This document shows, in pieces, positions 1 to 12,600 of a stretch of 64,000 bases of DNA. How positions within the stretch are numbered: the stretch's first letter is position 1; each line of letters opens with the position of its first letter. Made by a program: the position numbers and the translations under genes. This stretch comes from Andrena cerasifolii (lineage: Eukaryota > Arthropoda > Insecta > Hymenoptera > Andrenidae): assembly GCF_050908995.1 (NCBI RefSeq), contig NC_135124.1, positions 2,852,001 to 2,916,000 of the forward strand, read 5' to 3'. Below the pieces are notes generated by a model, which saw only the letters and a list, made by a program, of their open reading frames with translations, was not told the origin of the DNA and did not search any database.

Positions 1-1039
1 TTCCAACTATTATCAACTGATCTACATATTTGCAGTCTCATCAGGATTTGCAAAAAATTAAGTTGGTTCAATAGTACAGACACATCACTGAATTTGTTTC
101 ATAAAGCCGTTCTATGTTTTTAAATATTTAAAAGTACGGAACTTCCCATATTTTAATAAGTTAACAAATTACAAATACTAAATTTCGAGGAAATTAAATT
201 TGAATACATTGCAAGGAAGCATGTAAAAATGCATCACAGTAGAGTAGCAAAAGCTAAAGGGAGGTAAGATATGGAAAGAATGCAAAGAATGAGTTGTACA
301 ATTGTCGAGGGGGTATACATAAAGTATGATACACTAGGGAAGGGCGATTCTACTTGATTCTTCTAGAATCGATCGATTCTTTTTCTGAAGAAACGATTAT
401 TTTACCGATTATTTTAGAAATCGATTCTCGATAACTCGATTATTGTCTAACCAAGAATAGAGAAAAAATCAACATTTTTTCTATCTCTGTTCCACGAGGG
501 AACGGACCTCCTCCGCGCAACGTATCCCCATAGCATTGTTGAGCATTGTCCATCATTGTCTCAACTGCTTCCCTCGTGGCTCGTGGAACATAGTTTGCCT
601 TTCTGTGTTTAATAGTAATAATTACTAGGTGAGTATAAATTATCTGAATCTGCCAGGCAAGTTTGCTAATTATTAATAATCGCTATGAATAAGTATAATT
701 AATTTTGTTTATTAAATAACTTTCAACTTTATTGTTAATACAAGTTTTGATTTAATAAAAATGAAGCATGATATAATTAAGGTTTTAAATGTACACTCTG
801 TATTTTTAAGAATTTTCTAATTAAAATCCTTTATTTTTCAGTCTCCACAAATGAAAATGAAATCCCATAAAAAACTTCAAAAAAGTAAAAAAATACGACA
901 AGTACATGAAAAAGTCGAGGACTGAAAAGAGTATTATCAAACAAAACACAAAAAATAGAAAATAATAATAAATATAATATTAAAAATCATCTGAATTCAT
1001 TCCCTACTATGCAAATTATCTTTGTAAAAAGAAGTGAGA
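1..1039. other. Stretch without a recognised gene
   Basis: AT-rich. 345-460 is a cluster of GATTC/GAATC units. 489-595 is an imperfect hairpin (GTTCCACGAGGGA / CCTCGTGGCTCGTGGAAC). Nothing coding was recognised. Confidence 0.5.
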
Positions 1040-2155
1040 TCCCCATAAAAAAAACTTTAAAAAAGTAAAAAAAATTACGCCAAATACATGAAATCAAATA
1101 AATCACAAAAAATAGAAGATAATAATAAATACAAAATAAAAAAAAGATGTGAAATCAAAATGAGCTGCAAGTACATAAAGGTGCTTTCCAACTGCACTTA
1201 AGTTGACACAACTACATATACACAGCTAAAATGCTGTGTTCCTACATTCCATTACTCATATGGCGGACATTTTAATTAACCCATCAAAAAGAATCCCATT
1301 TAAAAACATTGTCGTAAATTAATAGATTTACAAAATTAAGGATATACAAAAATTGCGACAATTATAACAATGGCTATTTATTAAATAAAATTTAATAATA
1401 AAATTTTTAAATAAAATAAAATAAAATTTATTTAATACGAATAAATATTTTATTCAAAATACTTGGCGCTGCGAAGCCGAAAAAATGATAATTAGCTTAG
1501 TATTAATAATTTACAATAACTCCCTTACGATCTAAAATACATAATATACATATACATACTAGAAAGGCTGTCAGATTTATTCTACATATATTTAATTCTA
1601 ATATCGTACGTAGCATATGCACATGCACACATACACACATTCACGAACGCACGCACAAGAAAGAGAGAAAAAGATTAATGCAATTTATACATATTTATTT
1701 AGTTTAGCAACACCAATTCGGAGCACAGCGCCAAGTATTTTAAATAATAAAAAATATTCATTCGTATTAAAATATTTATTTGTATAAAAATATATCTGCT
1801 TAATATTATTTAATACATTTTTTTCTTTGTATAAATAGCCATTGTTATAATTGGCGTAATTTTTGTATATCATTAATTTTGTAATGCTACTAATTTACGA
1901 CAATGTTTTTAAATGGATTCTTTTTGATGGGTTAATTAAAATGTCCGCGATATGAGTAATGGAATGTAGGAACACATCATTTTAGCTGTGTATATGTAGT
2001 TGTCATCTTAAGCGCAGTTGGAAAGCACCATTATGTACTTGCACATCTTTTTTTTATTTTGTATTTATTATTATCTTCTATTTTTTGTGATTTATTTGAT
2101 TTCATGTACTTGGCGTAATTTTTGTACATTTTTTAAGTTTTTTATGTGGACTATA
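1040..2155. repeat. 1.1-kb AT-rich palindrome, copy A
   Basis: The two arms mirror each other, e.g. GTGCTTTCCAACTGC (1177) with GCAGTTGGAAAGCAC (2014) and GAAAAATCC/TGTCGTAAATT near the centre. The inner part matches the palindrome at 7790-8470. Confidence 0.65.
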
Positions 2156-2278
2156 CAAACCCGCATACTTTTCTATTGTTTCTACAAGTTTCATAGAAAA
2201 TTCTTGTTCTGCCATTACAATAATTTTAACAAGGCAGCTAACCAAAATTTAAAGCGAACTCGGGTAGATGTTACAAAG

Positions 2279-2535
2279 GGTGCGTTTCGCCACGTCTTAA
2301 TTAAATGTCGCACAGCGACAAAATCGTTGTTGTCTGACCGACCGACAAATACTGACCAATACGACGAGAAAGTCCGCTGTTTGTTTATCGTCGTGTTGGT
2401 CAGTATTTGTCACTGTGCGACATCTAATTAATTCGTGGCGTTCTACTTATGCCCAAATCGTCTGCGCGGTCGCTATGTGGAATGAAAACCACGGGCGTTG
2501 CGGGCGATTTGGGCGTAAGTGGAACGCACCCAAAG
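2279..2535. mobile_element. MITE pair: GGGTGCGTT-ended element with an inner CCACTTAYGCCCAAATCG element
   Basis: TTAATTAAATGTCGCACAG (2298) mirrors CTGTGCGACATCTAATTAA (2413). TTCTACTTATGCCCAAATCG (2442) mirrors CGATTTGGGCGTAAGTGGAA (2503-2522). The inner type recurs at 14933-15242. Confidence 0.55.
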
Positions 2536-3026
2536 AATCACGCGACAGTGGTCTAAGACCTGATATAACTGTTTTTTGTTGGTTCAATTTCGATCAAATT
2601 GCAGTTGTTATGATGGGCGAGGTTTGAATTGAAAACATTGTAACTATTTATAAACAGTAACTACTTATCGTTAGATATAATTTTTTGATTGTTCGAATTG
2701 CAGTTGCGTCGGGGCGGTGGACGAAATGCCTAATTATAGCTATGTATTTAGAAAACTATTCTACACTACTTTATGAAATATTCCACAACCCACTGTATGC
2801 AATATACGTGTACACTTCGATGAATATAAAAATGTAGTATACATATATTTCCCTTTGCGACATGGTTTAGATAGTTAGTATTCCCAAATTCCTTCATAAT
2901 ATCATTATATACACAACTTTGTGCAGATTTTAGAAATATTAGAAATTTATAGTCTTTATTTATTAATAGTCTGTTATTATGAATTAAGAAATCAGATATT
3001 CTTAAAATTATTCAACTTTTTGACTG

Positions 3027-4379
3027 TACTTCCGAATGGCCAAAGTGACCGATCGACACGAGGTTTGAGGGGAGGGATGAGGAGGGTGTGTGCACCATAA
3101 ATCTAAAACCGTTGCTTCGGGAATTTATTAGTTTCCGAGATATTAATAAAAAAACTTTTAGTATTTCTGTTGACTTATTCCGACATAACTGGGGCTAGAT
3201 TAGTGCAGGGGACGCGTAAAGCATGGTAGCGAACCGATGTGAGGTTAGAGATTTGAACCAGAAACTTGCGAATGCGATCCATCCCATTATACAGGGTGGA
3301 TATCTATTATTTTATTCATTGTCAATGCTCTAGGGGGGGGGGGGATTCTATGGGCCAAAATAAGACGAAAATATAGAATACAATTTTTTAATATCACGTT
3401 TCGTTTTTGAGGAAATTGGCTTTGAATTTCAGTTAAATACGAATGCCTTTATGGCGTCGAAGGGGCACGCGGAGGTAAGGAGAACGCACCCAACTGTCCG
3501 TAGAACAATTTGGGGGGGGGGGGCAGAATGGATTACCGTTAGGGCTACGTGTGCGCAGTTTAAAAAAAACGGTAAATGTTTACTTTAGGGGAGGATTCTC
3601 CGATTTCAATGACCCTTGACATATCTTGTCAAGGTCATCATTCTGAACAACATTTCCCTCTAAATTTTTTGGCGCATGGCTTTGGTTTACGAGATATTTA
3701 CAAAAAACTTTAGTTAAAACTAGACTACCGAATTTAACACACATACTCACATCGATTAGCTACCATGCTTTACGCGCCCGCAAGCGGGCGCCCCCTGCCC
3801 GCCCTTTTCTAGGCGCCAACCAATACTAATACCGTCGGCTGCGAAACAGTCGAGCGAGAAAATTGTTGTCACGCGCCTGCTTCCCCTTCCAATCTTCCTC
3901 TGGCGCAGCGTGCCTTCCGTTGTCAAGGAGACCATGCGACGCTACGAAGGCTGCCATGACGGGGTAGACCGGCTAGCGTCGTGCGGTATCCCTGACAACG
4001 CGGACGAGAGTGGGAGAACCCCAAGCTCCCGCGGGAGCGACCTCGGAGAGCCCTGGTATAGGCAGTTTCAATATACAATTATGTCAAGTTTTTTGCGAAT
4101 ATCTCGTAAACCAAAGTCGAGCGCCAAAAAGTTTAGAGCGAAATGTTGTTCAGAATGATGACCTTGATAACATATGTGAAGCTCAAAGTCATTGGAGAAT
4201 CCTCCCCTAAAGTAAACATTTACCAAAAAACAATTTGTAAAAAAAATTAACACTAATTTTTTACTAATATTTCGGAAACTAATACCCGAAGCTACAATTT
4301 TAGATTTAGGGTCCACATGCCCACCCCCCCTCTTCCCCTCAAACTCGTGTCGATAAGCCACTGGGGTCATTCGGAGGTA
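3027..4379. mobile_element. Inverted-repeat element with several nested elements
   Basis: CTTCCGAATGGCC...ATCGACACGAGG at the left mirrors CGTGTCGATAAGC...GTCATTCGGAGG at the right, with TA flanks. Between them are a copy of the 38694 hAT family (about 3870-4052), two copies of the 6029-6170 element (partial at 3190-3245, inverted at 3725-3850), and two inverted copies of the GACATATGTTGTCAAGG module. Long G runs occur at 3332-3341 and 3511-3520. Confidence 0.55.
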
Positions 4380-5354
4380 TATCCAATTTTTTTGTTATAC
4401 TCTACACTCAGCGTGTTGGAGATTTGACTTTAACAATTTCTCAAGCGTTAGTTCCGATGGTAAATCCAGTAATTCGAAACTACGTTTCCAGAGCAGTTTT
4501 GCTAACGCTGGGTCACGAGCTTTTTCTGATGCCCTTGTTACCTGACAATTCCTAAAACAGAAAAATTAATAAATTGTAATATTATATATTCGAAAAAAAT
4601 GAAAGAGATACAAACGTTTCTAACTAGAAGCAATTATTTAACGGTTTAAAATGATATATCTCTAATAACTATGATCATTCGTGATTACTACAAATAATCG
4701 AGGCTTCACGCTTCAGTTCCGTATACGAAAAGTGGTTTCTCTCTTCTTGAGAACTCTTAGTTGTTAGCTTAGTAATTATTCAAAGTTGGCACCCTTAAAA
4801 GGTATCAATGTGCGTGGTACAGCCATATCAAGAGACACAGAGTGCTCTATAACGCCACGACCCGCTATCAAGAACCCTTCGATTATTGAATCTCAACAAT
4901 GGTTGATCCGATTAGATTTTGAATGGTCTTAATGGATAGCTTGGGTTTGATTTACACCAGAAAAGTGTTTTCGTTTTGTTCCTACGTGCCTTATGAGCTG
5001 AGATATTTCGATGTACAGTTGCAATTTGGCGAATTTTATGTTAGGGATTTTTCTCCATCGTCAAGTGTGGGCAAAAGGGGAGCATGAAAGGGTGAGGAAA
5101 TGTCTCTCAGGCACGTCGTTCATTCGATGAAGGTTTCGACCAATCACGTAACAAATTGTTGTCACCTGACAGCCAGACAGCACATCTGTCAAGGTAAACG
5201 TAACCTAGCTAGTGTCAATCAATCATAACCTGTCAAGTGTGTAATAAGGTAAGTTGTAAAAATTTTGAAATGTCAGGAGTTTTTACACCATATGGGACAC
5301 TGAATTATTGTCTCAATTAACAGGGTAAGGCGCTAAAATTTTTTAATAGACTTT
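4380..5354. other. Stretch without a recognised gene
   Basis: No coding signal, inverted repeat or target duplication was recognised on either strand. Confidence 0.4.
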
Positions 5355-6028
5355 TTATGTAGAGCTAGAAGTTGTCCGGAGAAGGTTCGACAGAGAAGCA
5401 TCTTCTTTCGCACAAGTTTCTGGAAATTTATACCACGAATGTACAAACTAATATATTGTAACAAATTGTATTTAAATTGCCAGGTATTTGTATACTGGCA
5501 AATTTAGAGTTCCGGTAAACTTGCCGATGAACTGGGCCCTCGCTGATTTCGACGAGCTTCACATATGTTGCAAAACTCGACCTTTTGAGCAACTTTTTCC
5601 TTCGACAAAATTGGCGGTCGGCCTTAGTTTCCGAAATATTCGCAGGAAAACTTTCGATATTGTACAATCGTACTCTACGTATACGTGCACGCTCGCGATA
5701 GTGTGTGCAGCACCACGCTGTCGGCGATTGTCTTCTGTTTGTTAAACACTGTGCGGCAACCTGCAGCATGCGTATCTCACGGGTGCACGCGTGGTGTTGC
5801 AGCAAGAAAATGTTGCTGCGTTACTGTTTACAGATAATCTGGAAGCAGAGCATCAGCACGGGACCGTCGTTTATCTACTGTTTCGGTAAACTTGTCGAAA
5901 AGCTACCTCCTCACCGGTTTCAATGACGTTGACATATGTTGTCAAGGTTATCATTCTGAACAATATTTCCCTTTAAACATTTTGGCGGTCGGCTTTGGTT
6001 TACGAGATATTCGGAAGACACTTTACTT

Positions 6029-6170
6029 AACACTAGAACTACCGACGGTTTCACAGCCGACAGTATTAGTATTGGTTGGGGCTAGATCGGGGGGGGGGGG
6101 CGCTCGCGGGCGCGTAAAGCATGGTAGCGAACCGATGTGAGTATGTGTTAAACTCGGTAGTTCTAGTACA
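6029..6170. mobile_element. Small MITE with CTAGAACTACCGA ends
   Basis: CTAGAACTACCGAC at the left and TCGGTAGTTCTAG at the right, with CGCGTAAAGCATGGTAGCG inside. An inverted copy lies at 3725-3850 and a partial one at 3190-3245. A G run is at 6091-6100. Confidence 0.6.
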
Positions 6171-6230
6171 ATATATGTAAAGGTCATTGAAATCGGTGAG
6201 GAGGTAGCTTTTCGACAAGTTTACCCATTA

Positions 6231-6507
6231 CAGTAAATTCTCGTTACCAGCCGGACGAACGGGGCTGGCGGTGGACTCCTAACGTGTTGTGGACGCTATT
6301 CCGCGTGGCCATTGGCGCGAGTGAGAAAACCCAATGAGTGAGCGAGAGGAAACGAAAGAGTCGACGGCAACTTCGTGTCAACTCTTTCGTTTCCTCTCGC
6401 TCACTCATTGGGTTTTCTCACTCTCGTCGAAGGATTCCAAGAAATGGTGGAGATAGTCGCCGGGCTCCTATGCATTGTAGAAACGGGCTGGTAACGGGGA
6501 TTCACTG
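6231..6507. mobile_element. pogo/Tigger-type MITE, TA duplication
   Basis: 277 bases, ends CAGTAAATTCTCGTTACCAG and CTGGTAACGGGGATTCACTG, flanked by TA. A central hairpin of about 40-base arms (GAGTGAGCGAGAGGAAACG and inverse) is its strongest structure. A fragment of the same family lies at about 14555-14640. Confidence 0.78.
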
Positions 6508-6835
6508 TATATATATATACTCGAACCTTTTAGTTTACCCGGTATATACGTTGTCTGCCGATCACCGCGACGCATATGGAGAAACCGTTAAGGAGCGACG
6601 GTCCCGTGCTGACGCATACACTGCCACAGGGGCGTACATATATAAGCAGAACTAAATGTAGGAGTAGCAACCATTTTTCCTCAATATCTCGGAAAGTAAG
6701 GCCAACCGCCAATATTGTCAAAGGACAAAGTTGTTCACAATGACGACTTTGACAACATATGTGAAGCTCATCGAAATCGGCGAGGGCCTAGTTCATCGGC
6801 AAGTTTACCAGAGTTTCTATGTAAAGATTATAGGA

Positions 6836-6922
6836 ATGAAGGGGGCGCACAGGCTTGGATAGAAATGAAGGTGACGCACAGGCTTGGATAGAAATGAAGG
6901 GGACGCACAGGCTTGGATAGAA
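6836..6922. repeat. Tandem repeat, 29-bp unit x 3
   Basis: Three head-to-tail copies of a 29-base unit containing CGCACAGGCTTGGATAGAA, with one or two changes each. Just to the right, 6930-7015 is a direct copy of 5355-5440 (shared TTGTCCGGAGAAGGTT and CATCTTCTTTCGCACAAG). Confidence 0.85.
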
Positions 6923-7019
6923 ATGATGGGGATGGCTTGGAGGTTGTCCGGAGAAGGTTAGATAGACAGAGGAGCATCTTCTTTCGCACAAGTTTCTGTA
7001 AATTTGTCAAATAAGGTAA

Positions 7020-7789
7020 ATCGACAAAATTTGTCAAAAAACATAGCATTAAAAATTAAGAAAATTATAGTCGATTGCTTCCAATCTAGAGCAAGGCACA
7101 TTACTGAAGAAAGAACGCTGAAAATACATCTCCCTTGATTTATTTCAATCTTTTGTGAAAGACATTCGTAATACTTTAAAATCCACAGTAGTTGCCACGC
7201 TATTTATTAATTTTATTAGTTTCCCATTAACAATATTTTAATTCACCAATAAATATACTATATTAATTTTATTCCAACACCAATAAATTGTGCCTTAAAA
7301 ATATTGGATCTCTTCGTTCATTTACGCTGCATTACCATTAGCATTTAAATTTCCTGCAACAAGACTTTCTGCCATACGTTCTCACCTCCTTCGAACACAT
7401 TTTGTAGTCTCTACACTTACTATAGCAAAGGGCCACTCTATTTTTATATAAGTTCTACATTATGTTGTTACTAAAATGTGGATTTTATATATTTACAGAT
7501 AATCGAAGCAGAAGATGATGCAGTGTGATCTACGTCAGAGAAAAAAAGTTATTGTGACATAGTGTTATATTAATTAAACGATTTTATTCAGCTTCGATAC
7601 TCTGTTTGCTTCTTGTATGTTTGGTTCATATCTGAAAACTCAAATTTAAACCAATTCCACCAATCCAATTATCTTGACAATACAATATATTTTTTAAAAT
7701 AAATAACCGTCGAGGGGGTGAAAATATCCAGTCGTCAATAAACATTACAAAATGTGTGAAATCTCTACAAAATGACCTTTTTTTAAAAA
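7020..7789. other. Stretch without a recognised gene
   Basis: AT-rich. An acceptor-like TTTACAG at 7492-7498 is followed by eight codons and a stop, which is too little to call an exon. Confidence 0.4.
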
Positions 7790-8470
7790 AGGTACAAAAA
7801 AGTGCGCCAAGTATACGCGCGCGCAGACGAACGAAAAAAACTGTCGTAAATTTATTAATGTGCTATATTTAGCTTTACAAAACTAATGATATACAAAAAT
7901 TGCGCCAATTACAACAATGGATATTTATACAAACAAAAAATGTATTAAATAATATTAAGCAGATATATTTTTATTTTATACAAATAAATGTTTCAATACC
8001 AATAAATATTTTATTCAAAATACTTGGCGCTGCGAAACCGAATTGGTGTTGCTAAACTGAATAAATATATATAAATTGTATTAATCTTTTACTTTCTTTC
8101 TTGTGCGTGCGTTCGTGAATGTGTATCTGTGTGTGTGTGCATATGCTGCACGCGCACGCTAAATGTGCACATGTAGCATAAATGTGACTATATATAAATG
8201 TAGCCTATATATATATATATATATATATATTAAGGGAGGTATTGTAAATTATTAATACTAAGATAATTAATATTTTTTGGTTTCGCAGCGCCAAGTATTT
8301 TGAATAAAATATTTATTTGTATAAAATAAAAATATATCTGCTTAATATTATTTAATACATTTTTGTTTGTATAAATAGCCATTGTTATAATTGGCGAAAT
8401 TTTTGTATATCAGTAGTTTTGTAAAGCTAAATATAGCACATTAATCATATACTTTTGTCTAATATTGTAC
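7790..8470. repeat. AT-rich palindrome, copy B of the 1040-2155 family
   Basis: Inner arms with AAAATACTTGGCGCTGCGAA and its inverse, AGCAGATATATTTTTATTTT and inverse. The centre holds a TG-rich and a (TA)n stretch (8208-8230). Confidence 0.65.
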
Positions 8471-9449
8471 GTCCGGTACATCCTTAAGGCCTTTGGCGCA
8501 CACAGAAGAAGTTATCCGATCGAGCTGAAATTTCGAGCTGAAAATTTTGTACACGTTTTATTGGGCCAAGTAGGCAACTTTTCCGCACTATTAGAATTTG
8601 ATCATCGAACAAAAAGTTTTTCACCCCACCCTAGTATCCATCCTCACGTAAGTTAATCCATACCAATAATCTACACGCACCATTTCGTTAGTCTTGACTT
8701 TCGTATTATTTCAACGTCTAGAATCACCCCTTAAATATTCTCGTACATGTAACCGAATATACCTTGTATAACTGTCCAAAAGTGATTCAATCACCTCCTC
8801 AATCCCAGATTTAAACATGATAGAACAACTTTGGCACGAATTGTAAATGAAAGCAAACGAATATGCAATGTCCAATAAAGATCCCTTGAAAGCAGCACTA
8901 CAGAGGGCATAGATTGACAATCGACCGCTTTTTTTAGAAAAATCAGTACGGCCAATTCCAAGTATAAAAACTAGTTTTGAACATAGCGTTTATGTGTTAT
9001 TGTATAATTATACTTTATCACATATCTTGCACGATTTTGAGTGTGAGGCCAATTTCCTTCATGTTATAGTTACTTTTTTTGTAATAAAAAATAATTTTTA
9101 TTTTCTGTGTACAAGTCATCAATCTGTATTAGACTAGAAGTTCGTAAATCAATTTTAGTCAAAATCCTTATCCTGTTACTAATCTAAAATAAAATTTCCA
9201 TCGGTCCGCTGTGTCCGATTTTCAACGTGACTGTACGTTGAGTAGAGCTGAGGGCGCACGTATATTCTAACGGGGACGCGTGCGTATGCGTCAGAATGGG
9301 TGAGCGTGAACGTGAATGCCAGTGGGGACGTGGCTTTCGTGGTTGCTCAACGTATGCGACCCTACTCGTGAACGCCGACGAATGCGAATGCGCATGGCCT
9401 GAGCCGTCTGTTGCCGGGGTTTTTCACACACCGAAGGGAGTTTGGAATG
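8471..9449. other. Stretch without a recognised gene, upstream of the Harbinger MADF gene
   Basis: A short plus-strand reading near 8815-8910 (MIEQLWHEL-stop-MKANEYAMSNKDPLKAALQ) looks like decayed coding sequence, but I do not recognise the family. The left terminus of the Harbinger transposon should lie here or further left and was not identified. Confidence 0.4.
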
Positions 9450-9645
9450 CATTGCGCTCAGCGTTGATGATAGAGGCAGATCCAGGTATTTTTCTGAAAT
9501 CGCGTAGGGGCCATTCCACGCCAACTCGATCGCTTTTGTACTTCGTCTCAGTTAAATCGTAAGTACTTAAAGTTATTAATAGTTAGTCTATATTTATTTT
9601 AATGCTAATTCTATGTATCTATATCTTTATTTATAGTACAGAACT
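9450..9645 (+). promoter_or_regulatory. Probable 5' untranslated exon and first intron of the MADF gene
   Basis: A TCAGTT initiator-like element lies next to a strong donor (AAATCG|GTAAGT-like, GT at about 9559). An AT-rich 77-base intron ends TTTATAG just before TACAGAACTATG, the MADF start. Only the splice signals support this; the transcription start is not fixed. Confidence 0.35.
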
Positions 9646-12600
9646 ATGACTGAGTGGTCGAACGAAGAATGTCTTCAGCTAATTTCTTTATACGAAAAAC
9701 ATCCTGTTTTGTGGGATCCTAAAAATAGTTTTTATTTTTCAAAACGGAAAAAACTTGATGCATGGGACAGCATTGCGAATGAACTTGGAATGGATGTGCA
9801 GATTGTGCGGCAAAAAATGTCGAGTTTACTCGGATCCTTTAGACAACAAAAGTCTAAAGGAAATCGTGCCATGGGCACCGGGAAAGGTATGTACAGAAAT
9901 TGTGTCGATCTTCCACAACGTATTATTATTTATAATCATTAAATTATTTATATTCTTTATTTAATTATTCAAATTTACTGGTAAATTTCAGGGGCAAAAC
10001 AAGTATACTGTTCAAAATGGTTTGCCTTTGAAAGAATGCAGTTTTTATTGGATAAGAATCAACCCAGGCGTTCCATCAGTACAAAAAATGTGAGTACACA
10101 GGGTTATGCAAACTGGGTGTACATAGCAAATTTCCCTCACGTTATTGTTCTGCCAAGGTGGAGTTCCGTTAGTAGCATAATCGCTTTGCGAGGTAAATTA
10201 TTAAGAGGCAGAAACGACGAGTTGTTTCCATTTCTTTCTGTCATAGTCCTTCAACTTCCTACTATAAATTCCCTATTACTATCATTATCAAACACTTCGG
10301 ATAGATAGTATAATTCTCTGATTTATTTTTCATCAATTTGAGGGTGGGAACAGCGTTGAATTCGAAAAAAAATATTTAATTTTAAATATTATTACTGAAA
10401 GCAATAAGAAATAACATTTATTGTACATTGTATAGTAGATTTTTTTAGTTTTAAGATGACCATAAACACAAAGTATTATCTCGACGTAGTGCATAGATAT
10501 GTACTTAGAGCGAAATGATGGTGTGTCAGCTTGGTTATCTCGATTTTACAAAAATTTAACGATTAATATCTTCAAAACCATTCGAGCTAAGAGGCTAAAA
10601 TTTCACACAAACTGTTTTCTTGAGACTAGCATGAAGTGGCCGAAATTTGAAAAATATTAGTGACTATGAGGCACATCTTGTGAAATTTGACGTGACATGG
10701 CTCGGGCGCGTCCAAGGCCAAGCGGGTTCGATAACAGAATGGGAAGGAGCTTGAAGAGTGAGAGCGGAGTGTTTGTGTGTGTGTACGTGTGTGTGTGTGT
10801 GTGCGCGCAATACCAAGCAGCTGCAGTTAACAAAACATGATTTTGTTTTATCAACTTTTGGCGATATCACGTTCGATTTAACTTACGCAGCTTTATATGC
10901 TGGATGTGAATCTGTTAGTTACATGGATAAGAAATATATATCCTGCTTTATAGGGGTATTTTGAAACCTTCCACTGATGAAGTTGTACAGCAATATAGAT
11001 AATATGGTATTTACTTTTTCGAACTGCCTCTAGGGCTGACTAACTCCAAGGTGCATTCTTACCTGCAACGCGTCACTTAATTTATTTTAGTAACGTTTTT
11101 GGGCAATAGGCAGGGCCGGCATTCTCTATAAAGGGCCCGGATGCAAGAAATATTTTGGGGCCCCAAAGAATTTCTTAACGGTAAAAAAGACTAACAACTT
11201 TTCACGCACTGGTATTGCTAAGTAGTTCTGTGTTTAGAGCAGGCTTGGGAATTAAGTAATCTTTTCAGCCGGGTTTCAGAAGCAACGCCCTCTTTCTCCC
11301 GCCGCGCGTCTTGGCCCCCGCGGCGGCCTAGCTGCTTGGAGCACCTCAGGCTCGTACCACGTGCATCGCGCGTGGCGCATTAGGGCGACTTTGTATCAAT
11401 TAGAGCTGTTACTTTTTGACCCGTCGGGTACCGGGCTACCTGGAACAACTTCAAGCCATTGAATATGGTATTCTTCGATCATTTTTGGCTAACATCAAAC
11501 AATACCACAGACAATAAAATATTCAATTGCTTGAAGTTGTTTCGGGTAGCCGAGTACCCGACGAGTCAAAAAGTAACAGCTCTAGTATCAATAGGTTTCC
11601 ACATCGTGACAAAGAGCACGATTGTCGATGCGTTTGTTTTGTCAACGCGCCACGCACGGCTCATACAGTACGGGCCTGAGGACCTCCAAGCAGCTAGGCC
11701 GTTGCGAGGGCCAAGCGCGGCTGGAGAAAGAGGGCGTTGCTTCCGAAATTCGGCCGAAAAGGTCAGTTAATTCTCAAGCCTGGTTAGAGCGTGAAATTCA
11801 AGTCAGTTTATAAAACTAGATTAATTTTAATCAAATAAAAAATTTTCGTTCTCATTTTTCCTTTCCTATTTTCTCTGTTCTTCATTTTTACTTCTTCTGG
11901 CGTCCCTGTACTACCCGGGCCCATTGAGCTCTAAACATTCCTGGAGAGTGAACAGCAGTGGGAAGCAGTAGAGGCGACAGCGGTCCGAGGGAAATAGAGA
12001 ATAAGTCTGAACCCATCCTTTTTCCTATTATCCCTCTCACTCTCAGTAGAGAGATAGTAATCTTTGTTATGTATGTATGTGTGCGCTGGCAAGTTGACTT
12101 CATGCACTATACATCCATAGCCTGTTGTAAGACAGAGATAGGTTCACGTTATCTTCTCTCTTTCTCGGATCGGCTGCTATTGCTCTGTTCACTCTCCAAG
12201 TATGTTTAGAGCTGAAAGCCCCGGTCTGGGTATGGGTGCGTTTCGATTTACGCGTACTGCGCATGAAGTGCAGAGACAATCGTTCCGTTTTAGTTATTAC
12301 GCGCATTGATGGTGCAGAGAATTTCCTAGAATCCTTTCACTTCAGATGCAACGAGCGTGCAGCAAACGCCGAAACTCAAGGTCCGTTCCGATTCACGCAT
12401 TGAGTGCAGCAGGGATGTATGGTGCCAGAATCGTGGGACGTGGTACAAATGCTTACCCCCACTATGACCTACTGTCGTCCCCCACTTTCTTCCCATCGCA
12501 CTGCACACAAACATATCCCTACTCCTGTCCATGAGAGCTGCTGTTGGGCTGCCGAGCATACGGGCAGGGGTAGGGATATGCTTGTGTACAGTACGATGGA

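Noticed and set aside
7492..7535. Acceptor plus short terminal exon
   Set aside because: Only eight codons before a stop and no upstream partner exon.
10757..10964. Open frame starting in the TG repeat
   Set aside because: The N-terminal part translates a (TG)n microsatellite; the rest has no recognisable domain.
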